In this document: piece after piece, positions 1-14,784 of the stretch | How positions within the stretch are numbered: position 1 is the stretch's first letter | How the letters are laid out: each line of letters begins with the position of its first letter | DNA from: Clavaria fumosa | Lineage: Eukaryota > Basidiomycota > Agaricomycetes > Agaricales > Clavariaceae | Assembly (NCBI GenBank): GCA_951802425.1 | Contig: OX637804.1 | Location: forward strand, 1,736,001 to 1,800,000 | Direction: 5' to 3' | Length of the DNA stretch: 64,000 bases | Position numbers and translations under genes: made by a program | Notes under the pieces: model-generated | The model's database searches: none | What the model was told of the DNA's origin: nothing | Seen by the model: the letters and a program-made list of their open reading frames with translations, nothing else

Positions 1-3000
1 TGCTGCTTGGCCGACATTCTCAGACTCTACGCACCAGATGCGCCCTACACTCAGAACGAGCTTCGCGACATCTTCTCTTTTTTCTTCCGGCAGCTTGTTG
101 CAGGTTTCACAGGCCCGGACGCTTCTTACTATGACGAATACTTCCATTTGCTTGAATCACTGTCTACCGTTAAGAGCGTCGTCCTCGTGTGCGATCTTCC
201 CAACGCCGATGAACTTATGGTCGGCGTCTTTCGAGATTGTTTTGCGCTCGTAAGACGGTCCCTTGCCAAGAAAGTTGAGATGTTTTTGGCAGATATCCTT
301 GTGGCCTTGATAGACGAGTGTCAGAGCCTTCCAGGTGATGTCCTGGAGACACTGATGACACAATTCACGGACAAAAACGCAGTGCGTCTTTCGATATCCG
401 TTCGAGGAACTCGTCGTGTCTGATACCCAGGAAGAGGATGGATCAACCATCGTTTCGATTAGCCGTGCAGGTTTGCAATGCTACTGCGGATAAACTCCAA
501 CGTCACGTCTGCCAGTATTTCACTGATATCATCGTGTCCCATTCGGAGGAGGAATACGAGGACATTCGCACAGCACATGAACTCATCAGGCAGCTTCATC
601 GTTTTTGTCCCGCACTCCTACACAGCGTCCTTCCGCAGCTCGAAGAAGAGCTTCGTGCGGAAGACGTCCAGCTGCGACAAATTGTCACTCAGGTCCTCGG
701 GGAGATGCTCGCAGACAAGGGAGGAGGGGACCTTGTTAAGAAATATCCATCCACATGGAATCTATGGCTCCACAGGAAGAATGACAAATCGCCCGTCATT
801 CGAATCAAATTTGTGGAAGCTACCAGAGGACTACTGGCGGGTCTAGTGGATCAGAGAGAACTCATCGAAGGTGCGACCCAACCGAACTACGGCTTGACAA
901 CCTGACGATGGTTACAGATGCTCTCAGTACGAAGTTGCTTGATCCTGATGAGAAGGTCAGGGCCGCCGTGTGCAGAGTCTATTCTCAGATAGACTATGAA
1001 ACAGCCCTCCACCATGTGTCGGAAAGCCAATTACGTGCTTTAGCAGGTCGCGGCGTGGATAAAAAGGTTTTGCTGAACCACTCCACGCAGGTGGCAACAG
1101 GTGTTAATATCTCTTTTGGTAGCACCATGTGCGTGTGGAAGCGTTGAACAGTCTGGGTCATCTTTACAGCTTAGCATATCCTGAAATGCAAGTCTTTTTA
1201 TCTACATATCGCAGTCGCAACGCTAATATGACTCACAGCGAGAATAATGACGCTGCTGCCATAAAACAATTCTCATGGATACCAAGTGAGTTGCTGCACA
1301 TGGCGACTGTCGGCCTCGAAGTGAAGTGCGGCGATTGTGTACCGCATTCTCTTGCAAGATCTGACTATTTCTGTAGGCTTGAGATCGAACGAATACTTGG
1401 GGAATTTGTGTTCCCATTTCCTTCGGTTTCCACGGGCACCCCTGACGAAATAGCGTGGACGGATCGACTTCTGAACATTATGAGATATCTAGATGATGCA
1501 GCTTCAAAGTCACTTCTCAGCATGCTAGGCCTCAAAGTCACGTTAGTAGCAACCTCCTGTACTTGGCTTATCGTACTTTCATTTGTTTTTCCCTACAGTC
1601 GACCGTCAATCTACGAACATTTTATCCAATGCTGTGTCCAGAATAATGTCTGCTCAATTCCTTCCACTTTGCGAATGTATTTAATCGTAATACTATCGCA
1701 GGGTGGAATCATCGACGAGAACGAGGAAATAATCACACGCAAACTTACATCTGTAATCCAACATTTAGCAGGTACGTTTAAGATCTATGCAGCTCACGAA
1801 CGCATTTGTGAGTCGCACGTGCAGGAACGTTTCCAGATCCCCAGAAGGCCTCAGAAGATCTCCGCACATTTGCGAAACTGAACGAAGGCAGACTGTATAA
1901 GCTGGCCAAAACGTGCATGGATACGCAATCTGATCTGAAGAGCGTAGTCAAAGCCACTGTGGGTTATTCTGTCCCGTCCTGTACCCTGCCTTGCAGAATA
2001 CCTAAAGGCCTATTTACCCAGACGGAGTTTTTGAAGCGTCTTGAACAGTCGTCCCTCTCGATCGTGCCTACTATGTCGACGTTTTTACGACGCGCGAGTC
2101 TTCACTACGTCAATCAGTCGTCTATTCCAACGCTCGTGAAACGCGTTGAGCAGGAGAAAGAGGACCCCAATAGCATCACTGTCCAGCATGCACGGACGCT
2201 GCTTTCATTCGCATCCAAGCACTGCCCTTCGCTCTATAAAGCGCATATTGCGGAGCTGATCAAGTCGATCGCCAACGAAGGCAATCCTACCCTTGTAGAA
2301 ATATGTCTACAGGCATTGTCAGCTGTGGTCAAGTGGGACCCGAAACTGGCGGTCTGGGATAAGTGATTGCGCCTCGTCTGTGAATGCTGTGCGGTATCAG
2401 TCTCTGATTAAATTTGAATTAATAGACGCACAACAGAAAGGATTATGCGATATGCCACGGGATCGAACCACCGCCATGCGAAGTTCGCGGCGCGCTTAAT
2501 TGCATTCCATCAAGACAGAGAGACTTACTGTGAACAGGCCATGGACGTCAGTAGTCTTTTTTCCATCGTTAGCCGTGGACTCACCAGGACCCAGACTATT
2601 GCGGAGTCCCTCCAGACGTCCGACCATGATACTCGGATGGCTTATATTGCGGCCTTGGATCAATTTGCTCGTCTGGCACCCGCTGCTTTCGAGACAAGAA
2701 GCGGCGTCGTCATGGCGTTTCTTCTTAAAAAGGTCCTCATGGTACCTATCAGACCCGATCCTGTATGTTATTCTTACGTTCTTGACGGGGATAGAAGTTA
2801 ATGATTCCTTCAAGAATAAATCGGATGCAAACCAGGACTGGTACGAGGAGTATGAGATGCCCCCAGAATTAAAAGCCAGAATCCTCTGCTTGAAGGTGTG
2901 CCGGAACCGATGTCTGGCGCATGCCGCGTCCCAAGAGGCTTTGGATATATCGAGACCAACTATCAAACTGCTCATAAGCGCCTTAGACGACGATGGAGCC

Positions 3001-4607
3001 TTCAGTGCTGGTGGTGATGATGAGTGCGAACACTGCGCACTACTTGGCCTAATTTCCCTCTGCTGAAGCAAGTCTATCTAGTGTCCGAGCAAAATCTCGA
3101 TTAAAATTACAGGCTACTGTCTCGTTGCTTCATTTGTGTACAGTCGAGTCATACGCGAACGTCATTGCATCCAAATTTACGGAGTTGGCTTTAACAGTCC
3201 AGGTGTGCTTCTCCTCGATATATGTCATGTTCGTTGCTCACAACTCGTGATAGCATCCCGTGTATCATGTCCGGATGATATTTTTAACCAAATTAATATC
3301 ATTGTTGACACCGCGCAAGCTCTCACCTCGATTCAACGTCATTCCTTTCCTGACGGTGCACGATCCCGACCAGGACGTTAAAAACACAGTGCGCACTATG
3401 ACTGTCGCATAGATTCTACTCTTATGCCAAATTTCTAGGCCATAGCATATGTTTCCCATATGTCGAAGAGCCTACCTGCAGGTAAACGGACTGAAGTTCT
3501 GGGGTCCTGGCTGGCTGACGACTTCTACCCTTAGCTCTTAAGGTGGAGCATCTAGAACTCATCTTTGTGCGCCTGTTACACCTCCTGGCTCACCACCCCG
3601 ACTTTGCACTGTCGCATGATAAGTTATCAGACATCGCCCGGTAGGTCCCAGCCCCAATCGGAGTCGTCTACATTCGCCTTGAAGGAATGAACGTGTCAGA
3701 TGCATTGAATTTTATCTTGAGTTGATTGCCACGGCCGATACGGTCTCGCTCCTTTACCATCTAGCAATGAAGACGAAGACCGTACGAGATGCGGTGTCGC
3801 ATAGCCATAGTGAGGTATGTAGCCATAAACTAAATGAGCTCTTCGTTTATTTGATCTCACATTCCCATCCTCACGCAGAACCTCTACGCCGTGGGCGAGC
3901 TGGCACAAGAAATTATAAAGGCTCGCGCCCCCTTGCGTGGATGGAGCATTGAGAGCTATCCAGGCAAGGTCAAATTGCCTTCGGATATTTTGAAGCCGTT
4001 GCCTAACGCGGAGACTGCGCGCAAGGTTTGTGTCAAGGCTCGTCTCCCAGAACTTGCCAACGCCACTCACTGCTTCCGTGCCTTAGGTCCTGCGAGCGGT
4101 GTACTTGCCTGAAGATACAGCGGCTTGGTTGACTGAGATCACAAAATCACAAAACGCTGCTGCTACTAAGGTAAGTGAAATTCTTGGAGCGCCCATGTCA
4201 TTATGCTGATTCTTTTCTCCACTCGATGTCACTCGTAGGAGAAGAGGAGAATGGAGCGGAAGGTTAACACCGCCAAACGTAAGGCAACAGCTCCAAAGAA
4301 ATCCAGTGAGAAGAAGTACGTGGACGGATGACTCGTCATGAATATGCCTGTTGCTTACTGTTGTTTGAGAAACAGGCGATCGCGGAACACGAAGAGATGG
4401 CAAAGCGACGCGACTGAGGAGGACGAAGACGACGAAGAAGAAGAGGCGGAAGCATCTGCAGATGAGATGAGCGACGTGGAGGCGTCCCCTCCAAAACGCA
4501 CAAAGACTGCCACGCCTAGTTCAGAAGCAGACGGCAGTGCTGAGGGTGGGGAGAAGGAGGAGAAGTTGGGTCGAGGCGGAACAAGGACGAAAGCCAAACG
4601 GCTGTGA
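1..4607 (+). CDS. PDS5: Sister chromatid cohesion protein Pds5 (5' truncated)
   Basis: Pds5 is a HEAT-repeat regulator of the cohesin ring in the nucleus; it controls cohesion maintenance and cohesin release. The window opens inside the gene, in frame at CCLADILRLYAPDAPYT, a hallmark segment of the Pds5 family. Further exons give RMDQPSFRLAVQVCNATADK (from about 435), EEYEDIRTAHELIRQLHRF, a region around 2830-3060 with WYEEYEMPPELKARILCLK, and a C-terminal tail (about 4100-4607) rich in Lys, Arg, Asp and Glu that ends in a basic, AT-hook-like GRGGTRTKAKRL. The tail matches the disordered, charged tail usual for Pds5. Frame changes between exons coincide with short GT-AG introns, for example about 382-434 and 4317-4376, so I see no true frameshift. 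The start codon lies left of the window. Exon limits in the middle (3070-3900) are approximate. Confidence 0.93.
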
Positions 4608-5203
4608 CATTCCTGTTTCTTGGCAGGTGCGAGAGCGTTTGCACGGCGAAAACTCAAAACAAGCACAGGATTGCGAATGAAGCAAAAAGCCAGAATACCA
4701 TCTGAGCTGGTTCCAGCTTCGCTACTTATGACCTTTCATGAAATGATATTTCCCTGCTTAAAATATGTTGTATCGCTAACGCCGAAGTGTTTGCGCGACG
4801 TCCCGTTTCGATCTAGCGCTATGTTCCTTCGGCGGGCATTTCCACCATATTGATGTTAGCCGCGATTACTACCTATCTCGCAAACTTGAAGTCGTCATGG
4901 ATCAACGTTGATCAACGCTGATGTCTTCTGGATCATGGCAGGATGACTTGTTAATGAACAAGACATTGGCATGTCGCTGGTCGCAATGGTATTATTGCAG
5001 CTGGATATGATGAACCCATCAAGATGTTGCTCTCCTGAGTCTTGATACACGAATGTCCTTGATATGGTCGTGATAATATTGCTGCCTAATGTACATCTGT
5101 ACTGCAAAGATAGTTTACAAAATGAGCATATATCGAGTAATGAAAGTGAAAAAGATTCGGCGAAAGCTCATGAGTCGGGGAAGAACCCAGATTTTGACAT
5201 GCA
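4608..5203. other. Convergent intergenic region
   Basis: This stretch lies between the 3' ends of PDS5 (+) and the carboxylesterase (-). It holds only short open frames without family resemblance. I see no RNA gene or repeat in it; it probably carries both 3' UTRs. Confidence 0.6.
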
Positions 5204-7304
<2,101 letters not shown>

Positions 7305-8305
7305 GAGAGAAGGTGGTCAAGCGAGTGTTTGCTTGGACAACAGCATCACAGGGACAGGGCGGTTTCCGGTCAAAACCCTAAACGCAGAGCCCCCTATCGA
7401 TCATCACACCTCCAAAAACTTGGACGGTTTGCCAGAAATGGAAACTGGTAGGATCACGTGATGAATTAACGCATAGGCAAAAAGTCAGGATTTCTTCAGC
7501 TTAAGCATGTTGTATACGTTGGGGAAATAAGAGGTTGACCCACTTGTGCAATGCGGGGGATTTGATATTTGATACTCGGGAGGGGAGTATCAGATATCCG
7601 ACAAATCGGGGGCGGATGCAGGGGCGGTCTTGTGATCGTAGACGCCAGGTGGGTGAAGTCCTCAGCGCCCGTCGTAACAAATAACCCTATGTTTGGACGT
7701 CTCGAACGAGAAGCAACCTATATATATGCAATGGTCACTGCGCGGAGCTAGCAAACACGGGAGCTTCAGAGGAAGCAGGAGGCTTGATCAAGGGTTCCAA
7801 ACGTCATGGTACATGTGCTCTGTGAGAACATGAGTCATTTTTCACGTAAGACAGTTTGAAGCAACGTCATGGACAACGGTCACTCACCTGAGGCTCGAGA
7901 TCATGCTCCAGACGTTTCCAGACGTGCTTGCATCTGACTGGATCGACGAGAGCGCCCTAGAACCTTTCGCGACCGCGGCCCCTCAGGGTCATGCCAAATG
8001 GCTACAAAATCATGACCACCGAGTCCTGTTTAACGGTTTACACTGCAAACATTTGGAAACGACAGATATTGAGGAAGCTGGTGAACATAGTCGATTTCTG
8101 ACTGAGAGATGAAGACAAAGGAGAGAAAGCACAATTCTAATCGATGTTAGTTTTTGAACGCCACAACCGCACTTCGTTTGATCGATAGCCGCGATGGTCG
8201 ATCAGTCACGTGTATGGGGTCGTTTCCGGTATCCGACGGAACGTTTGGGGTTGAGCAGCAATCGCAAGGAGAAAAACAAGGGCTTGCTTGTCCCTTGACA
8301 ACGTA
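7305..8305. other. Intergenic region upstream of the esterase
   Basis: One kilobase between the esterase start and the 3' end of SRP19. The only sizeable open frame (7903-8112, +, 69 codons) has no recognisable family and no low-complexity bias. The region presumably carries the esterase promoter. I see no repeat or RNA gene. Confidence 0.5.
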
Positions 8306-9295
8306 TCACGCCCTCACCCTTACCACTCTCCGCTTCCCTTTGCCCGCACCACTGCTCCCAGCAACGGGCGCACCGGGAATCGCACCGTTACCACCATCCT
8401 GAGCATTCATACCCGCCTTCACTGCCTCAACCAGTACACCGGATGGCAGCGCGGGCGAATAGGCTGATAATTGATCAGCTACGGGCGGTCGAGGATCAGG
8501 AGGCACAGGGAGCCGTCGTCCGCGCGGCTTTGGGGGGGCGGCAGGATGTTTTGCTGGTGCCGTGGCCCTTTGCTTGCCTTTTGCCGATTTCCGAGGAGGT
8601 TGGGTCTCCGTGGGCTTGGGAGGTGCCCAGGTGTAAGGAGGTTTCGGTACGCTGTCCGGTTTGTTCCGTTGGATGTGGTGTGCAATCAGCTCGAGAAGTT
8701 GCTTCTCTGGAAGGGGCTCAGCTTCGGAAAGGAGAATAAATGAGCTAACGGACTCGTCTGTATCGCTGGGTTGGCAAGAATTCCATCACTCTTCCACTGA
8801 ACCCTGACTCTGCCCGGGTTCTCCCAGTCTCGCGGATGGCTTTTGTTTACCTCATGCAACACTCCTAGACCCAACCGACTCGCCGCTTCCGCGATGTCTT
8901 TGCTGAGCGGCCACCAGACGCTCTTGTTTCGTGGGAGTCGTCGTTCACCATTAGTATAAGCTCGCTTCGCATCAATGTAGATCGGATAGATGCATGACCA
9001 GCTGAGGCATGACAGTCAGTCCCGGGTTCGGCAAGCAAACTCGAAGAACTCACCTCTTGTAAGGCGTGATGTCCTTCACTTCTTTCCTGTTGTCTGTAGG
9101 TTGCGCACGTAAAAATTGAGCAGACGACGCCTGTCCAGGTGACTGGTAACCCCCCCATGAAGGAGAGATATCCTCTTCTGTAGCAATCTCCTCTAATATT
9201 GGTCCATGTGCACCTGCTCTCTGGAGTAGATGAGAAGGAAGTAGGAGGTCTGTATCGTCGTCAAAGTCTTCGACGACCGTGGCTCGTTGAGACAT
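8306..9295 (-). CDS. SEC65: Signal recognition particle 19 kDa subunit (SRP19/Sec65)
   Basis: SRP19 binds SRP RNA and helps load SRP54 during assembly of the particle that targets ribosomes to the ER. The protein starts at MSQRATVVEDFDDDTDLL (ATG at 9295) with an acidic, disordered head of about 80 residues. The conserved SRP19 domain follows after an intron: WSCIYPIYIDAKRAY, then LPRETSVWWPLSKDIAEAA, then HEVNKSHPRDWENPGRVRVQ. These match the RNA-binding fold and the pattern usual for Sec65. The C-terminal part is proline-rich and ends in the basic GKGKRRVVRVRA, a Lys/Arg tail that is common in fungal SRP19. At least three short introns interrupt the gene (for example about 9010-9055). Confidence 0.92.
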
Positions 9296-9889
9296 TGTTT
9301 CGAAGTCGATCAGCGACTCACGAAATCAAAGAGAGGTTATCCGCACGTGATCTCACAAGTCACATGACCTGCCTTGAAACGGAACACGTTCATCTCACTA
9401 ACTCATTCCCAACTTCATGCTGCCCTATGTACGGACTCTCACGGTTGCCCACTTTGGCAATGACCGCGGTTTTATGCATGTATGCATTGAGCATTTTCAG
9501 AATTACGGGATAAATATGCTAACTAAAGAAACCCCAGCTTGATCATCACACTCCTCGCTGCCGCGCAATCCTCATCTCCGAATCAGACATGCAGACCGGT
9601 GGGCGAGTGCGAGCCATGTCCAGAAGACGCCGTAAATGTTTTGCTGCTTGAAAAAGTCCATGTTGAGCACTGACAGGGGCGACCTTGATTATAGCTCGAA
9701 CAGCCTTTCTGCCAACCCTTCGGTAACCGACGTCTGTACCGCTGTGATCCGCTGCCTGCGTCTGGTTCAGGGCTCGACAATGATTCAGATCCTCCCCTGT
9801 CGTTGCCACCACCATCACCACAGCCGTCATCGTCATCGTCATCGCCGCCACCACCACCGCTACCGCCGCACGACACGCCTGCCGCACCA
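9296..9889. other. Intergenic/low-complexity region
   Basis: Presumed promoter of SRP19 (9296-9540), followed by low-complexity DNA at about 9790-9870 rich in CAC, CCA and TCA triplets. In one forward frame the low-complexity part would encode a Pro/Ser stretch that leads into the small membrane protein at 9890. The true 5' exon structure of that gene may lie here, for example ATG at 9589 with introns, but I could not settle it. Confidence 0.4.
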
Positions 9890-10099
9890 ATGAATGAGCT
9901 CCCGGCGTGGGAGTCGTGCGGCCGTATTGTTGCGCAAGAGCGGGCCGACTTTCGGGAATTCGTTGGACACAACCTGGTCTTTGCCGCCGTCTCGCTCGTC
10001 GTGCTGTACCTGCGATCGAAGCGGTTGCAGGCGCTGCAAGCGCGCCACCTAGCAGCGAGGATCGGGCAAGTCAGAAGCTCAGGAAGCAATGCTAGATGA
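9890..10099 (+). CDS. Small single-span membrane protein, unknown
   Basis: I do not recognise this protein. From ATG at 9890 it has about 69 residues: a polar head (MNELPAWESCGRIVAQERAD), one hydrophobic segment of about 18 residues (FVGHNLVFAAVSLVVLYL), then a basic tail rich in Arg, Lys, Ala and Gln. That layout suits a small protein of an organelle membrane with a positively charged side. The frame stays open upstream through a Pro/Ser-rich stretch back to about 9695, so the protein may be longer, with its start in an upstream exon. It faces NMO tail-to-tail across about 300 bp. Confidence is limited because the 5' structure is unresolved and no family is recognised. Confidence 0.45.
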   Translation: MNELPAWESCGRIVAQERADFREFVGHNLVFAAVSLVVLYLRSKRLQALQARHLAARIGQVRSSGSNAR

Positions 10100-10401
10100 A
10101 GACATGGGACCGCGGAGGGAAAGGGTCTTCCCTCCCCTAATTGTGTCGTTCGGCGTATTTCTGAGCTGGTGGAGCTCAGAGAGGCTTTGCGCGACAAATG
10201 TCAGACCGCTGCAATTCCTAGGAAGTCTTTGAAGCAGATCGCACGGGTCAGTGCGCAAGGGTCCAATGCAACTCTGACAAACTACTTTGAATTAGTATGG
10301 CGCGTTCCTACTCCATTATTAATATTCTTTCCGTTTCGTTGTCATGTACGGCGGAGAATACGGGAGGCCTATGAAGCGTGGGGGCTATGGTATGGCTTCT
10401 A

Positions 10402-11946
10402 TTATAGCTTCGATTTAACAACCTTCAGCTTGCTCATGGTGTCTATGATCTCTTCTGCCTCCACCACCATCTGGTCTATCAATTCCTTGCATGTAGGAAT
10501 GTCCTTGATTAATCCAAGGGCGATGCCAGCACTCCATATCCCGTAGTCCTTGTCGCCTTTCTCATAGACGACTCGTCCGCGAACGCCAGACACGAGGCCT
10601 CTCAGCTCCTCGAACTTGGCGCCGCCAGGACGCCGTTCGAGCTCGATGACCTTCTGCGAGACCGCATTCTTGTACACGCGCGCGGTATTGCGGAGCGTGC
10701 GGAAAATGTGCACCGTGTCTTTCTCCGTAGAGCTGACCATGGTATTCTTGATATTCTGGTGGATGGGCGACTCGACCGTGCACAAGAACCGGGTGCCTGA
10801 CGAGGGCGAGAGGACAAATAGCTCGAGGCTACTCTGAGGAAAGACGAGAGACACAACGTACCCATGTTGACGCCCTGGATCATGGCCAAATTATGAGTCC
10901 CTAAATTTGAGATCGCCCCCCGCATTAGAATGGTCCACTTACAGCACAGCCTAGGGCTAGCGCGGCAGCCAGCCCTCGCCCATCTGCGATGCCACCGGAG
11001 GCAATGTATGGTATACGGAGTTCTTGTGCGGCTCGAGCAAGCTGGGGGCCCATGTGAGAGTACCGCTGGTTTTGAGTAAAGCAGGCGTACCAGAACCAAG
11101 CCACCAATGTCATCCTCCCCAGGGTGACCTGCGCCTGCAACAAATATAAATAGCTTGAAAGACAAAACGAAAAAACTGTGACACTCACATTCAAACCCGT
11201 CTATGCTCAGGACGTCCACGCCATATCGTTCAGCAGCCTTGGTGTCATGGAGTTAGCGAACAGGGTTTTAAAGCGCAGGGGTCCTTGTGGGGAAACAGTA
11301 CCTTGGCATGTTGGATCGTAGTACACTTGTGCAGGACAATACAGCCATTCGCCTTGAAGAAATCGATGAACGGACGCGCTGGATGACCGCCACGTGAGTG
11401 CCACATAGCAGCGACTCCAGCCCGTAAAGTCGGGAGGGACACGCACGATTGTTTCCGGCGGTCTCAAAGATCCGGACGCCCTCCTCTACGGCTGCTCGTG
11501 CAAAGCCGTGGTAATCCGGGGGCGTGATGCTGGGAAGGATGGTGATGTTTACGCCGAATGGCTTCGAGGTAAGCTTGCGGGTCTCGCGGATGGCGATACG
11601 GAGTGCGTCAGGAGAGGGTTGTGTTAGCGCTGTCAAAATGCCTAGGAAAATGAACCCCCACGAGATCATAAGAATTACGTATGGAGGAATGAGCGAGCCG
11701 AGGCATACCCAGTCCACCCGCCTCCGACACGGCAGCAACTAGCGGAGGTAGTCCCACCCTGAGGACACGTTGGCAGAAGGAGTTAGTACATTTCTGAGCG
11801 GGGAGCTTGTGCGCAGATCTGACGGACCATTGCATGCCTCCTTGAACGATGGGCCTAGGTCAAATGAGCACCAGAAGCTACTACGGACAATGGGCGTTGG
11901 CTCACGCTTGGATACAGAGAAGCTTAGTCAATGGCGTGACAAGCAT
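10402..11946 (-). CDS. Nitronate monooxygenase (2-nitropropane dioxygenase family)
   Basis: An FMN enzyme of the NMO/NPD TIM-barrel family that oxidises alkyl nitronates to carbonyl compounds and nitrite. Spliced exons give an N-terminus MLVTPLTKLLCIQAPIVQGG (ATG at 11946), then VGLPPLVAAVSEAGGLGILT, the classic start of the barrel. [51 protein letters not shown] and GVNMGTRFLCT follow; the last two are the usual FMN phosphate-binding loops. The AGHPGEDD segment contains the conserved active-site region. The C-terminal exon runs to KLKVVKSKL. Introns fall at about 11853-11905, 11770-11830, 11640-11705 and others of 45-65 bp. No targeting peptide is evident. It lies in the same orientation as SHMT. 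Confidence 0.92.
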
Positions 11947-12246
11947 CGCGGTCGGTGTTCTTGATGAAAGCGACCTCGACTTGGAAGTGTGGAGAGCTCG
12001 TGGAAGGCGACGGGGAGAGAAGACTTGGATCCAGTGCTGCCGTTGCTGGAACCACGCTTGCATATGAAAATGCAGATCACGTGGATCTGGCTACCATTCT
12101 TATCTTATCTTGCTTGAATTGGGACAAAGGCTCGAGATATATTGCGATTAATAATGCTACAATGGACCATGTTGAATGTCCACGAGGCCCCTCGTAAGGA
12201 GCCATAAAAGTATGAACGTTGAATCTTCTGCAGTCGGACTTCACTC

Positions 12247-14286
12247 TCAATCCTCAATGCCAGCGGGCTTCGTCAGTTTCGCGACATCTACCCCAGGCAC
12301 CGGCCACTTCATGGCAAACGCCCGTACCTCGTCGCGCAGCAGCCGCACCTGCTCATACCCGACCTTGTCGGGCTGCTGCACGGTCGCGGCCTGGACGAAG
12401 TCCTTGAGCATTTTTGTGCCGGCCTCCTTTTGCAGGAGCAGCGCAAGCTGCACCGCGCGGTGCAAGAAGCCCGCGACCACCCTCATGTCGTCCTCGAGCA
12501 TGTCGCGCGATGTCAGCGCGGACGTTCCGAGGCGGATCCCACCCGGCGTCTGTGCAGATACGTCGCCCGATACAGCATTTTCTATTTGGAAAGGAGAGGA
12601 GTCAGGGAAGTTGTCTCAAACGGCGCAATAGGGAAGACTGACTGTTGATCGTGATGCCCATGAGATCGCACACCTTCTCGACCTTGCTGCCCGTCAGCCC
12701 GAGAGGCCTCAGATCCCACAGCACGAGATGGTTATCTGTGCCGCCGGTTTGCAATTTGTAGCCGTGCTCACTGAGCACGCTTGCCAATGTCCGAGCGTTG
12801 GCGATGACCTGTTTGGCATATGTCTTGAAGCCCGGCTGCGAGACTTGCAGCAGAGCGGTCGCGATCGCAGCGATCGACTAAAGAACAGACCAAAATGATG
12901 TGAAGACGCAACGGTCACGCAGTGACAAAATGAGGACGCACGTTGTTATGCGGCCCGCCTTGGCAAGCAGGAAACACGGCGTCGTTAACGCGCTTCTCTA
13001 GATCTTCCGCATGTTTCAAGTCCTTCCTGAAGAAGATGAGACCGGCTCGAGGACCGCGGAGGGTTTTATGCCTTTATGGGGTCAATAAAGCTGAAGGATA
13101 TCCAAATTATAGGTGGGACTGACGTCGTGGTGGTAACCACATCACAGAATTCAAAGGGATCATTGAGTTCTTGGGCAGCAATGAGACCGCTCGTGTGTGC
13201 GATGTCCGCCACTAGCCATGCACCTTCTTTCTCGGCGATTTTCTTGATTTTAGCGTAGTCCCAGTCGCGAGGGTAGGCCGAAGCGCCGCAAATAATGAGA
13301 CGGGGCTTGAAAATGTGAGCCTGAGAGGCGAGGCTAGGGTAGTCGATCAAGTGGGTCTTCGGATCAATCGCGTAGGGAAAAGACTGGAAATAGATTGAAG
13401 ATGATGTCATCTTCTTTTTGGCAGTCTGATTCGTGGGTTCAGCATGAGCGGCGCGAGTTGATGTCGACGAGAAAGGCTCACATAATGGCCGTGAGTCAAG
13501 TGACCACCATCTTGTAGGCCTAGGCCCATCAAGCGATCCTGAGGTTGCAATAGCGCAGTGAGGGCCGCAAAGCTGTCGATCAAATCAGGGAAGGAAAGAA
13601 GGAAAAAGAATCATTTTCATGAAACCGCGATCTCAAATCGAAGAGGCCTACTTTGCTGTCTATTATCGGAGTTGGATCAGGGGCAACAATGATAAATGAT
13701 GGAAGCGACTGCTCACGCTTCCGGAATACGGTTGCACGTTAACCCCCCACTTTGCGGGATCAAGATGGAAGGCCTGGAGGGCACGCTTCCGGGCCAGGAT
13801 CTCAAGCTCGTCAATGTATTCGTTTCCTCCATAGTACCGCGCGTTCGGCAAGCCTTCGGAATATTTATTTGTTAATATGGACCCGTTTGCTTCCATGGTC
13901 GCTTGACTAGTCAAGTTCTGCCAAGATTACGACAATGTTGAGACGCAGAGTGCTCGTAAGATAATATAAGCAACGCATTGCGCACCTCGGACGCGATGAG
14001 CTCGAGCCCAGTGAACTGGCGCCATGTCTCCTTGTCGATGATGTTTTGCACCTCTGGATCGGCCTCCCTGAGTGGCGCGTACAGCACTTTGTTCTGGAGA
14101 GCGAAAAGGGGGTTCAAAAGAGTGAAACGACTGGTATAGAACGATAAATCTACGCACATAGGTAGGCGTGTTTGAGGTCGCCATTGGCCTTGCCAAACTA
14201 AGACGGAGTGCCTGTGTTGTCTGGGGTGTTCGACTACAAGTCTTGATGAAACGACCGCAAACTGCACGAAACATAGGATAATGCAT
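12247..14286 (-). CDS. SHM1: Serine hydroxymethyltransferase
   Basis: A PLP enzyme that interconverts serine and glycine while charging tetrahydrofolate with one-carbon units. From ATG at 14286 the first 34 residues are rich in Arg, Ser and Thr and have no acidic residue, as expected of a mitochondrial presequence. A second in-frame ATG at 14184 (MATSNTPTY) could start a cytosolic form. The catalytic body begins [20 protein letters not shown] and [13 protein letters not shown]-type contacts lie near [15 protein letters not shown], and the PLP-lysine motif reads [15 protein letters not shown] across an intron at about 13073-13120. The C-terminal exon ends with [12 protein letters not shown]. 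Length and order fit the eukaryotic SHMT family. Introns are short and numerous. Confidence 0.94.
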
Positions 14287-14784
14287 TGGGCCTAGAATCT
14301 GACAAAAATTTGACCACTGCTTTTTTTTTCGATAAAAAAAATCGCAGGTTTTCTCTGAACTTTAGATGGAAGATAAAAGGAAAGAGTACAAGTACATAAT
14401 TTAAATCGCAACCGACACACCGCTTCTATAAATTTCTCAGAACTAATAACTTAACGGAGTGTGCGCTGTTGCGCGAGCAACGTTTATGGTTTATTTGTAC
14501 ACGCTTTATTGATCACGTGTCCTCGACCAGGAGTGTAGTCACGTGTGCTGTAACCTGGCACTAACCATCACCCCATTGACCTCATCGCCTGGGCTCTGTT
14601 ATTCATTTCTGAAACCCACATCCCAGTTCCATGTTTCTGTCGCTGAGAAACGAGGCCTGGCAAACATGCGAGGCGCAGCAACGGACAACGACAACGCTGG
14701 ACTCCGACCGTCTGAGGCTCAACATATGAGACGCTCCTTGTAGACGAGCAAGTCTTCTTCTTGATACCACTGTCCTCAGCCATC
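14287..14784. promoter_or_regulatory. Divergent promoter region, SHMT / repeat protein
   Basis: About 500 bp between the SHMT start (-) and the repeat-protein start (+). It includes A/T-rich runs at about 14320-14345 and 14395-14440 that could be core promoter DNA for SHMT. No specific operator was recognised. Confidence 0.4.

Noticed and set aside
1..4607. Frame changes along PDS5 that might suggest a pseudogene.
   Set aside because: Where I checked the changes (for example about 382-434 and 4317-4376), they coincide with a 45-60 bp GT-AG intron and conserved segments continue in the expected order.
7903..8112. 69-codon plus-strand open frame upstream of the esterase.
   Set aside because: No family, no splice partners and length expected by chance in 1 kb of intergenic DNA.
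10602..11219. 205-codon minus-strand frame inside the NMO gene.
   Set aside because: It reads through introns and is partly out of the NMO frame; spliced NMO exons explain the conserved segments.
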